Positions 42,058 through 50,574 of a DNA stretch of 64,000 bases are shown piece by piece (the stretch's first letter is position 1; each line of letters begins with the position of its first letter). The notes below the pieces were generated by a model. The model had not been told where the DNA came from. It saw only the letters and a list, made by a program, of their open reading frames with translations, and searched no databases. Made by a program: the position numbers and the translations under genes. The stretch is taken from positions 868,001 to 932,000 of the forward strand of contig NZ_JAFJMJ010000001.1 of NCBI RefSeq assembly GCF_017309385.1. The letters run 5' to 3'. Origin of the DNA: Amycolatopsis sp. 195334CR (GTDB lineage Bacteria; Actinomycetota; Actinomycetes; Mycobacteriales; Pseudonocardiaceae).

Positions 42058-42578
42058 GACCCTGGCTCGCGAATGCCGAACTCCGTGACGCGCCAGACGC
42101 CGTCGACTTGCTTCTCCACCACGGCGTTGATGTGCCGTCGGCCGTCTGGTTCCTCGTCCGCGAGTGCACCGGTGTCCGCGCGGTACAGCAGCCAGTTGGT
42201 GCTGTCGCCACAGTCTTCGATCATGATCTTTCCCAGCTTGGCCGTGCGCGCTCGGGGAGAATTCTTGGGTCGTCCCTTGCTGACGAGGCCGTTGGCGTGG
42301 TGCGAGTACATGCCGCGAGTGATGGTGGTGAGAGCGATTCCGGTCGCGTGACGCGCCAAGACTGGGTTCCGCCAGTCCGCTGTTTCTCCCGCGACGGCCA
42401 TGTCGTTCCACATACCTACGTAGGCATCGATGGCCAACTGCTCGGCTGTGGCCGCACTCGGGTTCGCTGGCGAAGCCGGTGGGCTGGGCGACGGCGCGGC
42501 AGCTGGAACAGCTGTCGGCGCTGGCTCATCAGCAGCTGAACAGGCAGGTGCACTGATAACCGCGCTCGCCAACGTCAA
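42051..42578 (-). CDS. Exported protein of the Tad locus, start uncertain
   Basis: The mature-looking part runs from EQLAIDAYVGMWNDMAVAGE through DWRNPVLARHATGIALTTIT to DGVWRVTEFGIREPG. There is no ATG or GTG in the coding phase near the 5' end. TTG at 42578 overlaps the stop of the prepilin-peptidase gene (TTGA) and is given here. The hydrophobic sequence just before it (VRIVALALTLASAVISAPAC) looks like the core of a signal peptide with a lipobox-like ending, so translation may begin upstream at a rarer start codon such as CTG. Otherwise it would be a secreted lipoprotein-like or scaffold protein of unknown function. Confidence 0.62.
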   Translation of the reverse strand: MTLASAVISAPACSAADEPAPTAVPAAAPSPSPPASPANPSAATAEQLAIDAYVGMWNDMAVAGETADWRNPVLARHATGIALTTITRGMYSHHANGLVSKGRPKNSPRARTAKLGKIMIEDCGDSTNWLLYRADTGALADEEPDGRRHINAVVEKQVDGVWRVTEFGIREPGSC

Positions 42579-43204
42579 GGCCAGAGCAACGATCCGAACA
42601 GGCCACCGACGAGAAACGGCCCAAAGGCCACGGACGAAACAGACGGGCTCCGGCAGATCGCCGCGCGGAGGCCAAGCAGGACCGCTGCGCTGGCGGTAGC
42701 GGCGAACATCGTCAGCGCGACCGACGGCCAACTGAACCACCCTGACAGCAGACCGATCACGCCGCCGAGCTTTACGTCGCCCGCGCCGACCCCGCCGGTA
42801 GCCACCGCCAGCAACAGCAACAGCAACGTCACCACCACCGCGGCCATCATCGCGCGCAGCGCGCTCGTACCATCCGCACGTTCCCAGGCGGCGATCGCCA
42901 AGAGCGCGGCCGTCAGGCAGGCCAGCGGCCGGATCAAGGCCGATGGTAACCGGTGCTCGAGCAAATCGAGCACTACCAACGGCACCGAGAACAGTGCTGC
43001 CACAAGGAAGACGACAAGTTCGTAATCCCATCCCAGGTTCAGCGCCGGCGCGGTGATGAGCCCAGCGGTCCCCGCGGCGCCCGTCCCGGGCGAACTCCAC
43101 CATCCGGTGGACGGATCGGTCAGCAGCCTGCGTGTCACAGCGGACATACCCGCGCCCACTACCGCCGCAAGGCCGAGAAGCAAAACCATCGGACAGATTT
43201 GCAT
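42575..43204 (-). CDS. Prepilin peptidase (A24 type)
   Basis: The 209-residue integral membrane protein has about six hydrophobic segments. The two aspartates of A24 peptidases are visible: VLDLLEHRLPSAL and GVGAGDVKLGGVIG. It should cut Flp and TadE-like prepilins encoded nearby (35591-36345 and 34107-34574) at the Gly before their hydrophobic helix. GTG at 43225 is an alternative start with little ribosome-site support; ATG 43204 gives a normal length. The gene ends in a 4-base overlap with the TTG start of the next one. Confidence 0.85.
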   Translation of the reverse strand: MQICPMVLLLGLAAVVGAGMSAVTRRLLTDPSTGWWSSPGTGAAGTAGLITAPALNLGWDYELVVFLVAALFSVPLVVLDLLEHRLPSALIRPLACLTAALLAIAAWERADGTSALRAMMAAVVVTLLLLLLAVATGGVGAGDVKLGGVIGLLSGWFSWPSVALTMFAATASAAVLLGLRAAICRSPSVSSVAFGPFLVGGLFGSLLWP

Positions 43205-43287
43205 GTTCGTCGCCCTGCTCCGCACGAACGCTCATGACATTCTCCCATCGAATAGAGGGTCTTGTTCCTCTGGTTTGCCGGGGGTGC

Positions 43288-43327
43288 GGGTGGCGGGCGC
43301 CGGGGAGGGTTCGAGCGCCCGCCACCC
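43288..43327. terminator. Hairpin between the Tad locus and the DUF6355-like gene
   Basis: GGGTGGCGGGCGC (43288-43300) pairs perfectly with GCGCCCGCCACCC (43315-43327), giving a 13-bp stem with a 14-base loop. It lies downstream of the minus-strand gene at 43386 and probably ends that transcript before the pilus operon. Confidence 0.7.
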
Positions 43328-43385
43328 TCGCGCGACACCAGGTGGGGGCCTGGCGTCGTGGTCACGGTGTTGATGAGCTTCGGGG

Positions 43386-43742
43386 TCAATGACGGCCGGG
43401 CGTACAGCCCACGCCGCCGTTCCACCAGGCTCCCGAGATCCGATAGGTGACGTAGGGCTGCAGGTCGGTGATGCCGGGGCGCACGCAGACGTGGGTGATG
43501 CCGCCCCACAGGTCTTCGACGTCGAGCATCACGGTGGATCTCGTGCCACCATCGCAGTGGTTGTAGCGGCCACCACCGAGATAACCGCATCTCTCGCTCA
43601 CGGAGACTGGTGACGCTGAGGTCGGCGAAGCCGCTCCTACCGCCACGAGGATCCCTGCCATCAAGGCCATGACGAACGCCAGCCCGCGGCGCACGAAGAG
43701 ACCTCGTGCAGCGCCGTCGCAACGGTCGATAAAAGGTCGCAT
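43386..43742 (-). CDS. DUF6355-like small secreted protein
   Basis: The 118-residue product has a long signal region (GLFVRRGLAFVMALMAGILV, then cleavage after TSAS or similar near residue 43). The mature part of ~75 residues has three Cys, in the sequence SERCGYLGGGRYNHCDGG, THVCVRPGI and GGVGC. The spacing and CGYxxxG-x-HC arrangement recall the DUF6355 natural-product-associated family. GGAGAG upstream supports the start at 43742. It is a stand-alone gene followed by a terminator hairpin. Its role is unknown; the family name says nothing firm about function. Confidence 0.65.
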   Translation of the reverse strand: MRPFIDRCDGAARGLFVRRGLAFVMALMAGILVAVGAASPTSASPVSVSERCGYLGGGRYNHCDGGTRSTVMLDVEDLWGGITHVCVRPGITDLQPYVTYRISGAWWNGGVGCTPGRH

Positions 43743-43970
43743 GGTGCTCTCTCCAAAAGGTCCGCATCAATCCATGATTTGGTCAGAAATCTGTTTCGGC
43801 ACATATGAGACGCATTTGCCGTTTCAGTGCATGACCTAATTTTGGACGATGTGACACCTTCTGCGTAGAGAGCGATGAGCACAAGCTTGTCCTCATCCTG
43901 TGCCCACTTTGTACTCATGGCACCGGACCAGAATCGACCCCACCAGGGGTCGCGCACGGTGCGTTGATAT

Positions 43971-43988
43971 GTAGCTGGTACCAGCTAC
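43971..43988. repeat. Perfect 18-bp palindrome at the 3' end of the NB-ARC gene
   Basis: GTAGCTGGTACCAGCTAC reads the same on both strands and overlaps the stop codon of the HTH-NB-ARC gene (43985). It may be a stem of a terminator with no loop, or a binding site for a dimeric protein. The 242 bases from here to 43742 contain no supportable gene and are AT-richer near 43780-43850, probably the promoter of the 43742 gene. Confidence 0.5.
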
Positions 43989-46210
43989 TGGACAGGCCGG
44001 AGGCGCGCAGCAAGCGTGGTCGCGTGGACCCGCGCTTCGGCTGCTCGAGGGTCACCCAGTCCAGCCAGAATACGAGCCGCTTGCTCGTAGGATTCAACCG
44101 CCGCGGTGTCCTCGCGAAGAGCGGCCAGGCTGTCGGCGCGGGCAGCCAGCGTTTCGGCTTGCGCGAGGCGTTCGTTTTCGTTCCCGCGTAGAGCGAGCGC
44201 CGCGTCGAACGCGCCGAGCGCGGCGCGGTGTCGTTGCTGGAACTGCAGCACGAGGCCGCGTCGATGTTGAACGAACGCGGTGACCGACGAGGAGCCGAAC
44301 CGCTGCGCACGAGCGAGGGCGTCTTCGGCTGTCGCGCCAGCCACTTCGCTGACGCCAAGCTGTTGGAGCACAACGGAAAGCAGACTGCGAACCACGATCA
44401 CGCCAAGCTCGAACTGGTGCTCGACGAACAACTCGTCTGCGCGCTGAAATGCACGTCGGGCATCCGCGAAGCGGCCGTCGGTCTCGTAACAGGCGGCCTG
44501 ACGCAAGGTCGTCCAGGCCAGACCCCGGTAATCGCTGAGCGCGCTCTGGTGCTCAGCCGCTGTGGAGAGATGACGCAGGGCGTCCTCGGTGCGACCGAGT
44601 TCGTGCAGGACCCAGCCGAAGCTGTGAGAACAAGCGGCAATCCCGCGCCGGCTGCCTGCATCACGAGCGGCGGCCAGTCCCTCACTGGCGACGATCAGCC
44701 ACGACTCCCGGGCCCCTGCCAGGTAGAAGTAGGGCGACAACGCGGCGATGAGGTCGAAGACCGCCTCGTCGGCGTTGCCGTACTGTCGAATGATGTGAAC
44801 GACCGTAGGCACCTCTGCGCCACACCACGCGAGAGCCCGGTCGTAGTCGAAGTCGATCGCCACCCCGGCTGTTGGCGAACGTGGCGTGCTTGTCCAGCCA
44901 GGCGCCAGCGCGTTGCTCGCGGCCCGCGCCGTTTCGGCGTACCAGCGCAGCAGGCGGCCATGCGCCACCTCGACATCGCCCGGGGAATCCTCGACAGCGC
45001 TTCTATGCCGCCCGTAGGCTCGGATGACCGCGTTCAGCCGCAAACGATCCGCCTCGGCCTCTTCGATCAGGTGCGTTTGCCGAAGCGCGGTGAGGGCGCT
45101 CTGCGTCTCGACGAGGTCTAAGCCAGCCAGGGCGGCAGTCGCCCGGACATCGGCATGTAGAGCCGGACTGACAGCCAGGAGCCGAAACACTCGCTGGGCG
45201 ACCGGGGTGAGGCCCTGGTAAGCGCCTCCCACGGCGCGCTGGACGTTCAGCGTGGGATCGGGCGAGACCAGCACGGACATGGCCTGGCCGCCCAGCTCGT
45301 CCGCCAGTGCGGCCATGGTCAGGTGTTGTTGTTCCAGGAACTCGGCCGCGAGCAGGAGCGCCGCGGGCAAGCCCGCGCAGCGATCGACGACAGTGTCGGC
45401 GGCACGTGGATCCACGGCCACTCGCGCATCACCGAGGCGACGTCGCAGCAACATCAGCGCGTCATCGCGGCCGAGCGGGTTCAGGTCGGCCAACAATCCC
45501 CCGGTATGCAGGAGCAGCGCGGCCTGGTGCACGCGACTGGTGACGACTGCGACGCTCCCCGGTCCTGGCAGCAGGTCGCGGACCTGGCCGTAGTCCGTGA
45601 CACCGTCCAAAATGACCAACGTGGGCTGTTGCGCCAGCATCGACCGATACCACGCCGCTCGCTCCGCGAGCGAACCCGCGAGTACTTCCGGCGTCGCCCC
45701 CAAAGCCCGCAGAAACCCGTCCAGCACGGTCGACGACGAACTACCGTCGGAACAACCTTCCAGGTTCGCGAACAGGCAGCCGCCTGGAAACCGGGCTTGC
45801 ACCCGGGCCGCCCAGCGTAGGGCCAGCGCGGTCTTGCCCACCCACGGTCCACCCTCGATCACGACGATCGTGGCCGAGTCGCCCGCCGGGTCGTGTTGCA
45901 CCAGTGCGGTGTCGAGCGCGTGGAATTCAGCGGTGCGGCCGACCCACAACGTGGGCGCCGGGGGCAGCTGCATGGGGCGGGGACACGAGTCAGCCGTTCC
46001 CGGCCCGTCCACGAACTGGAGCAGTTCACCGTCGGCCTGCACCGCGGCATCGATCAACCGCACGAGGTCCGGCGACAACTTCCGATGACCGTGCAGCAGT
46101 TTGGACAGGTAGCTGCGGCTGAGATTGGTCCTCACCGCAACATCGCCCACGGTGAGACCGCGGTCCCGGCGATGCCGCTCCACGGCCGCGGCAAAGTCTC
46201 TGCCTTTCAC
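43985..46210 (-). CDS. HTH - NB-ARC - TPR signalling protein
   Basis: The 741-residue STAND-type protein has an XRE-like helix-turn-helix at residues ~8-60 (GLTVGDVAVRTNLSRSYLSK). An NB-ARC ATPase follows with Walker A EGGPWVGKTAL (~119-129), Walker B-like TLVILDGV (~197-204) and SVAVVTSRVHQAALL (sensor). A winged-helix segment and then a C-terminal TPR array near residues 520-740 (AEHQSALSDYRGLAWTTLRQ, LVLQFQQRHRAALGAFDAAL) complete it. STAND proteins of this kind are conditional switches that fold open on ligand binding; in actinomycetes they act as regulators, sometimes of secondary metabolism. It diverges from the EspR/ImmA cassette on the other side of a 311-base gap. Confidence 0.87.
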   Translation of the reverse strand: MKGRDFAAAVERHRRDRGLTVGDVAVRTNLSRSYLSKLLHGHRKLSPDLVRLIDAAVQADGELLQFVDGPGTADSCPRPMQLPPAPTLWVGRTAEFHALDTALVQHDPAGDSATIVVIEGGPWVGKTALALRWAARVQARFPGGCLFANLEGCSDGSSSSTVLDGFLRALGATPEVLAGSLAERAAWYRSMLAQQPTLVILDGVTDYGQVRDLLPGPGSVAVVTSRVHQAALLLHTGGLLADLNPLGRDDALMLLRRRLGDARVAVDPRAADTVVDRCAGLPAALLLAAEFLEQQHLTMAALADELGGQAMSVLVSPDPTLNVQRAVGGAYQGLTPVAQRVFRLLAVSPALHADVRATAALAGLDLVETQSALTALRQTHLIEEAEADRLRLNAVIRAYGRHRSAVEDSPGDVEVAHGRLLRWYAETARAASNALAPGWTSTPRSPTAGVAIDFDYDRALAWCGAEVPTVVHIIRQYGNADEAVFDLIAALSPYFYLAGARESWLIVASEGLAAARDAGSRRGIAACSHSFGWVLHELGRTEDALRHLSTAAEHQSALSDYRGLAWTTLRQAACYETDGRFADARRAFQRADELFVEHQFELGVIVVRSLLSVVLQQLGVSEVAGATAEDALARAQRFGSSSVTAFVQHRRGLVLQFQQRHRAALGAFDAALALRGNENERLAQAETLAARADSLAALREDTAAVESYEQAARILAGLGDPRAAEARVHATTLAARLRPVQ

Positions 46211-46396
46211 GTTTACTCCCCCTCATCAGCCGCCTTCGCCACGACGGCCTACCGCAGCGCGGCCCGGACGAGCTCCTGGAAAGTCGCCGTCACTCGATGC
46301 GGTGAACACCGTCATCGAGGCCAGGGTCCCGTTTCGCCCGCATACCAGGAAAACCGCACTGCAAACCAGTCGGATATGAAGTCCTTTCAGTTTCAT

Positions 46397-46455
46397 CTCA
46401 GTTGAAGTACGTAATTTCGGACTGTAAACTCATGCGAGAGACGAATTCAACTGAG
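46397..46455 (+). promoter_or_regulatory. Promoter with inverted-repeat operator for the EspR/ImmA cassette
   Basis: A -35 box TTGAAG (46402-46407) and a -10 box TAAACT (46425-46430) are 17 bases apart, pointing at the gene at 46522. CTCAGTTGAA (46397-46406), which covers the -35, is repeated as its complement TTCAACTGAG at 46446-46455, a perfect 10-bp inverted repeat with 39 bases between. Autoregulation by the HTH protein of the cassette is inferred. Confidence 0.7.
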
Positions 46456-46521
46456 GAAAAAGTAGTCACCCGAACGGGTGCTCCTCAGTACTCCACCGCC
46501 GGAGCACCGGAGGCGACCGTT

Positions 46522-46980
46522 GTGAATCACGGGAAGCGTGGTCTTGCTGGCAAGCTGAATCGCCTGTTCGCAGCAGTGCCCAGACCGGACGGGAAGGAGT
46601 ACACCAACGAGCAGGTCGCCGAAGCGGTCCGTGCTTCCAAACTGGTGAAGACGATTTCTCAGAGCTACATCTGGCAGTTGCGCAACGGTGTCAAGGACAA
46701 CCCCACGTTCGCACACCTTCGTGGCCTGGCCGCCTTTTTCGAGGTGCCGGTCAGCTACTTCGTCGACGACGAAGTAGCTGACCGCATCGATGAGAAGCTC
46801 GCCGCCCTGCGGGCGGAACGAGAACGGATAGCCGAGCTGGCCAGCGACAGCGAGGCACGTCTGATCGCCATGCGAGCAGGTGAGCTGTCGCCGCAGGGTC
46901 GCCGGCAAGTCATGGACCTGCTCAACGTGGTCCACGAGTTGGAACTGTCCAAGCGGGGTGGAGAGGTGCCAGAGCCATGA
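46522..46980 (+). CDS. EspR-like XRE-family regulator
   Basis: The 152-residue protein resembles the N-terminal half of EspR-type regulators. KRGLAGKLNRLFAAVPRPDG and EYTNEQVAEAVRASKLVKTIS lead into a helix-turn-helix with SYIWQLRNGVKDNPTFAHLR, followed by AAFFEVPVSYFVDDEVADRI and a short helical dimerisation tail. GTG 46522 is chosen because GGAGG lies 8 bases upstream; the first in-frame ATG would add ~40 residues of non-conserved sequence. It ends in a 4-base overlap with the ImmA/IrrE-like gene (ATGA), so the two are a pair. A promoter with a palindromic operator is upstream, consistent with autorepression. Confidence 0.82.
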   Translation: MNHGKRGLAGKLNRLFAAVPRPDGKEYTNEQVAEAVRASKLVKTISQSYIWQLRNGVKDNPTFAHLRGLAAFFEVPVSYFVDDEVADRIDEKLAALRAERERIAELASDSEARLIAMRAGELSPQGRRQVMDLLNVVHELELSKRGGEVPEP

Positions 46981-47531
46981 TGGGGACAGAACGCCAGCTG
47001 CGGCGCCAATGCAGGCAACTCCTGCGCAGGCTTGACATACGCCCGCCGCTGGACGTAGCCGAGCTGTGCAACCGGGCCGGCACGCTCCGCGGGAAGCGGA
47101 TTCGCCTGGTCGCCCATCCCATCCCGGTACCTGGGCCGTTCGGCGTGTGGATCGCCACCAACAACGTCGACTACATCCTGTACCAGGAAGAAACCAGCAA
47201 GCTACACCAGGACCACATCGTCCTCCATGAGCTCGGCCACATCCTCGCCGGACACCAGAGCGACGAGGAGGACGACAGCCTGCTGGCCGAGCTGTACCCG
47301 ACCATGACGCCCGACCGCCTGCGTGAGCAGTACTCGGACATCGGGCCCGAGGCTGTTCGCCGAGCGCTCCGTCGTGCGTCCTTCGGTACCCGCCAGGAAC
47401 GCGAGGCCGAAACTGTCGCCACCATCATCCTGGAGTGGGCATCGGTCCTCGATGTCGCCGCGCCACGCCCGTCACTGGGCGCGGTGCGCGGGATGGACAC
47501 CGCACTCGGCGCCCGGGTGGGATGGCTATGA
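46977..47531 (+). CDS. ImmA/IrrE-like metalloprotease
   Basis: The 184-residue product has the zinc motif HELGH at residues 84-88 (within HIVLHELGHILAGH), a leading basic helical region and a C-terminal helical part containing RQEREAETVATIILEWASVL, whose glutamates may supply the third metal ligand. ImmA/IrrE proteases typically cut a paired HTH repressor when a signal is sensed. The HTH gene is the one overlapping upstream, so the pair is a probable repressor-protease switch. It overlaps the next gene by four bases. Confidence 0.85.
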   Translation: MMGTERQLRRQCRQLLRRLDIRPPLDVAELCNRAGTLRGKRIRLVAHPIPVPGPFGVWIATNNVDYILYQEETSKLHQDHIVLHELGHILAGHQSDEEDDSLLAELYPTMTPDRLREQYSDIGPEAVRRALRRASFGTRQEREAETVATIILEWASVLDVAAPRPSLGAVRGMDTALGARVGWL

Positions 47532-48637
47532 GCTGGCTGATCGGCGAGCTCCTCGCCGCGTGCCTGGCCGTCGCCCTAGTCTGGAAGGGTGCGCAGCTGG
47601 CCCGGCGGCCACAGGACGTGCCGTTGCAGGCGATCGTCGCCTTCCTGGCGTTCGCGCTTCTGGGCCAGCTCTCCCGCGAGTTGGCCGGCGAGGCCACGTT
47701 GTCCCAGGGTGGCCCCGTGTGGGCCGCCGTCCTGTGGCACGGCTCGGTGGCCGCCGCCTGCGTCGCACTGCTGTGCTTCTTCGACGCCGCCACGCTCACC
47801 CCGGCCGCGACCCGCCGGCGAACGCTGCGCAACATCCCAGCCCTGCTGGTCGCGCTCGTGGTGATGGCAGGAGCAGCGATGGCCGCCCCGCTCCCGGTGT
47901 CAAAGCCCCACATGTCGATCATCTACTTCACGGCGAACCTGTTCATGTGCGTGGTGTTCGTGGCGTGCACGCGTTCGGCGTTGCGTTATGCGCGGCAGGC
48001 CGAGCCCCGCCTCGCTTGGGGGTTGCGACTCGCCGCCGCCGGGTTCGCACTCGTGGCGGCCGCACTGGCCGCGTTTCTGGTGGTTGTCACCACTTACTGG
48101 TTCACCGGCACGGTCCCGCTGCCGTTCACCACGGTCAACGGCTCTGTCGCCATCCTCGGGCTGGTCGCGATCGTGATCGGCCTGCTGTACCCGGCAGCAC
48201 GAATGCGATTGGCCGCACTCGCGGTGTGGTGGCGCCATCGCCGGGCGTTCCACGACCTCGACGCCCTGTGGACCGCGCTGCACAACGAGTTTCCCGACGA
48301 CACACTGAGTCGTGTCACGCGCAAGCCGTGGGACGTTCTCGGCGTTGCCGGCGTCCATCGCCGCTACTACCGCCGGGTCATCGAATGCCGCGACGGCCTC
48401 GTCCGGATCAGCCCCTACATCAGTCAACTCCGTAACCAACACCGAAAGGACGCCTCTGTGGCCGAACTACTGCAACACGCCCTGCGCGCCCACTCCACGG
48501 GGCAGCTGGCACCAGGCCACGCCATACCGATCGCGATCCCCGCCACGACCGGCGTCGACGCGGACGTCGCTGAACTGCTCACTCTGTCGAAGAGCCTCGG
48601 ACGTCCCAAGACCACCGCACAGGGAGGTGCGGCATGA
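47528..48637 (+). CDS. MAB_1171c family membrane protein
   Basis: The 369-residue protein has seven or so membrane segments in its first 230 residues (IGELLAACLAVALVWKG; IVAFLAFALLGQLS; SVAAACVALLCFFDAA; LVALVVMAGAAMAAPL; ANLFMCVVFVACTR; AAAGFALVAAALAAFLVVVT; ILGLVAIVIGLLYPAARMRL). A soluble C-terminal region with AFHDLDALWTALHNEF and VHRRYYRRVIECRDGLVRI follows, matching the pattern of the MAB_1171c/DUF6545 family, often named a putative transporter. Its substrate is unknown. It overlaps the ImmA gene and the monooxygenase gene by 4 bases each, so its expression is tied to both. Confidence 0.8.
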   Translation: MSWLIGELLAACLAVALVWKGAQLARRPQDVPLQAIVAFLAFALLGQLSRELAGEATLSQGGPVWAAVLWHGSVAAACVALLCFFDAATLTPAATRRRTLRNIPALLVALVVMAGAAMAAPLPVSKPHMSIIYFTANLFMCVVFVACTRSALRYARQAEPRLAWGLRLAAAGFALVAAALAAFLVVVTTYWFTGTVPLPFTTVNGSVAILGLVAIVIGLLYPAARMRLAALAVWWRHRRAFHDLDALWTALHNEFPDDTLSRVTRKPWDVLGVAGVHRRYYRRVIECRDGLVRISPYISQLRNQHRKDASVAELLQHALRAHSTGQLAPGHAIPIAIPATTGVDADVAELLTLSKSLGRPKTTAQGGAA

Positions 48638-49806
48638 GCGTGCGTGCCGTGATCATCGGAGGAGGAATCGCCGGGGCGGCGACCGCGTTGGCACTGCGCA
48701 AGGCAGGCCACACGGCGACGGTCTACGAGGCTCGGCCGGCGGGTGACAACCATGTCGGTGCGGCTCTGCGGCTGCCCCGCAACGGTCTCGCCGCACTCCG
48801 GGCGATCGACGCCCACCAGGCGGTCATCGACGCCTCCGCACCGCTCTCCAGGACGGACCTGTGGTCAGCGAGCAGTCGTCCGCTCGGCACGATCGGGCTC
48901 AGCGACGGTCCGGAACAAGAGAAGCCACGCGCCATCACCCGCGCCAAATTGGCGGAGGTACTGCGCGAACTAGCCGCACGCCAAGGTGCCACGACCGAGT
49001 TCGGCAAGAAGCTCGCAACTGCCGAAGTCACCGGTAGCGGCGGGGTGCAGGCGTCCTTCGAAGACGGCTCCACCGCCGAGGGCGACGTCCTGATCGGCGC
49101 GGACGGTGTGCATTCGACCGTACGTCGGCTAGTTGATCCTTCGGCGCCTGATCCACGCTTCATCGGCACGCACATCCTCTACGGCTACACCCCGAGCACG
49201 GTCGACGCGCCGCCGTCGCCGGACGCGTTCAACATGTACTGGGGCAAGAAGGCGACCTTCGGCTACACCAGCGCCGCCGGCGACTACTACTGGTTCGGCA
49301 GCATTCCAGCCGAGGCCCCGATGGGTTCCGAGACGACCGACGACACCGAGCAACTCCGCAACAGGCTACTCACGCTGTTCCGCGGCGATCGCACACCGGC
49401 CAAGACCATCATCCGTGAAGCGGACGTCATCCTGGCGACCAACCCGCGCATGCTTCAAGGGCTGTCAAGCTGGCACCGCGGCCCCATGGTCGTGATCGGC
49501 GACGCCGCACACGCCCTGCCACCAGCCAGCGAGCAAGGCGCGGCCCTGGCCCTCGAGGACGCCGTCACACTCGGCAAATGCTTCCGCGACATCGACGACA
49601 CGAACCAGGCACTGGCCGCCTTCCAATCGGCCCAGCAGGAACGAGTTGAAAAGGTGGCCGCCCGCGGAGCCGGCCGCACGGCGCAGCGACAGACCGGCCC
49701 GCAGTGGCTCGTCCGCCGCAAGCGCGACCAGGCAATCGCTCGAGCGGCTCAGAGCGGCGCCATGAAACCACCCGCGTGGCTGCATGACCACGAGATCGGC
49801 TGGTGA
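48634..49806 (+). CDS. FAD-dependent monooxygenase
   Basis: The 390-residue flavoprotein of the PheA/TetX/UbiH type has GGGIAGAATALALRKAG at residues ~9-25 for the FAD adenine, DGSTAEGDVLIGADGVHSTV in the middle, and VVIGDAAHALPPASEQGAAL (in two parts) near the end, the second FAD-binding motif. It should hydroxylate an aromatic or other small substrate using NAD(P)H and oxygen. It is the last gene of the four-gene cassette and may act on a compound handled by the membrane protein; the substrate cannot be told from sequence. Confidence 0.87.
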   Translation: MSVRAVIIGGGIAGAATALALRKAGHTATVYEARPAGDNHVGAALRLPRNGLAALRAIDAHQAVIDASAPLSRTDLWSASSRPLGTIGLSDGPEQEKPRAITRAKLAEVLRELAARQGATTEFGKKLATAEVTGSGGVQASFEDGSTAEGDVLIGADGVHSTVRRLVDPSAPDPRFIGTHILYGYTPSTVDAPPSPDAFNMYWGKKATFGYTSAAGDYYWFGSIPAEAPMGSETTDDTEQLRNRLLTLFRGDRTPAKTIIREADVILATNPRMLQGLSSWHRGPMVVIGDAAHALPPASEQGAALALEDAVTLGKCFRDIDDTNQALAAFQSAQQERVEKVAARGAGRTAQRQTGPQWLVRRKRDQAIARAAQSGAMKPPAWLHDHEIGW

Positions 49807-49835
49807 CAACACCTCACAACGGCAACTGAACCTCG

Positions 49836-49868
49836 GCCGCGGGATCACCGTCGAGGTGGTCCCGCGGC
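49836..49868. terminator. Bidirectional hairpin between the monooxygenase and YdcF genes
   Basis: GCCGCGGGATCACC (49836-49849) pairs with GGTGGTCCCGCGGC (49855-49868) over 14 bp with one G-T pair and a 5-base loop. It lies between converging genes and probably ends both transcripts. Confidence 0.75.
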
Positions 49869-49882
49869 GTTCTGAGAAGCCC

Positions 49883-50542
49883 TCACGGCAGGAGCTTCGA
49901 GACGAAGCCCGCGTTGACCAGCCGGTTGTACGCGGCCATCACCGGAACCGGGACGTCCTGCTCGATGGTGAAGCCGGCTGCGGCGTGGCGCCAGATCCGC
50001 TGCAGGTCTCCCACCAGTTCGTCGATGGTCTTGCGGGGGTCGCCGATGCCGGCGATGTAGTCGGCGAGCGTGACCGGCTCCGACGCACAGACCACCTCAA
50101 CCTCGGGCCATTGCTTCACGCAGGTGGCATAGGCCCGTCGCTGCATGTACGGCATGCTGATCAGCATCACGCTGTCCGCCTCGACGTCGTGCTGACGCAG
50201 CACCTGCCGGGAGAACTCGATGTTCTGCCCGGTGTTCGCGGCGCGTGGTTCGACGAGGATCGCCTCGTCGGGCACCCCGAGAGACAGAGCGTGGTCGCGG
50301 TACTCGACCGCCTCTCCGCGCGGAAAGCGATCGATGGTGGTGGTGCTGGTCGCACCGGTGAACACCAGAACCGGGAAGTAGCCGTCCTTGAATAAGCTCG
50401 CCGCACAGGTGGCCACTCCCAGGTCGAAGCTGCCCAGCGCGATCGCAGCGGAAACGGGTCGAAGCTCGTGTCCGAGCTGGTGGTAGTCCCAGATCACCTG
50501 AACGTCAGCCCAGTCCTGCTCGGTGATCTCCCTGTCGGCCAC
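49883..50542 (-). CDS. YdcF-like (DUF218) protein
   Basis: The 219-residue product resembles the DUF218/YdcF/SanA family. AIALGSFDLGVATCAASLF leads in, then FPVLVFTGATSTTT, then HALSLGVPDEAILVEPRAANTGQNI with the typical acidic residues and Asn-Thr-x-x-Asn motif, and VMLISMPYMQRRAYATCVKQ near the end. These proteins may handle envelope or nucleotide-sugar intermediates; the role is not settled. GTG 50542 has GGGGAGGG 5 bases upstream and is preferred to the ATGs at 50557 and 50563. It is 32 bases after the XRE-TPR gene, so the two are an operon. Confidence 0.8.
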   Translation of the reverse strand: MADREITEQDWADVQVIWDYHQLGHELRPVSAAIALGSFDLGVATCAASLFKDGYFPVLVFTGATSTTTIDRFPRGEAVEYRDHALSLGVPDEAILVEPRAANTGQNIEFSRQVLRQHDVEADSVMLISMPYMQRRAYATCVKQWPEVEVVCASEPVTLADYIAGIGDPRKTIDELVGDLQRIWRHAAAGFTIEQDVPVPVMAAYNRLVNAGFVSKLLP

Positions 50543-50574
50543 TCGCGCCCTCCCCATCGTCATCCGCGGGGAGG

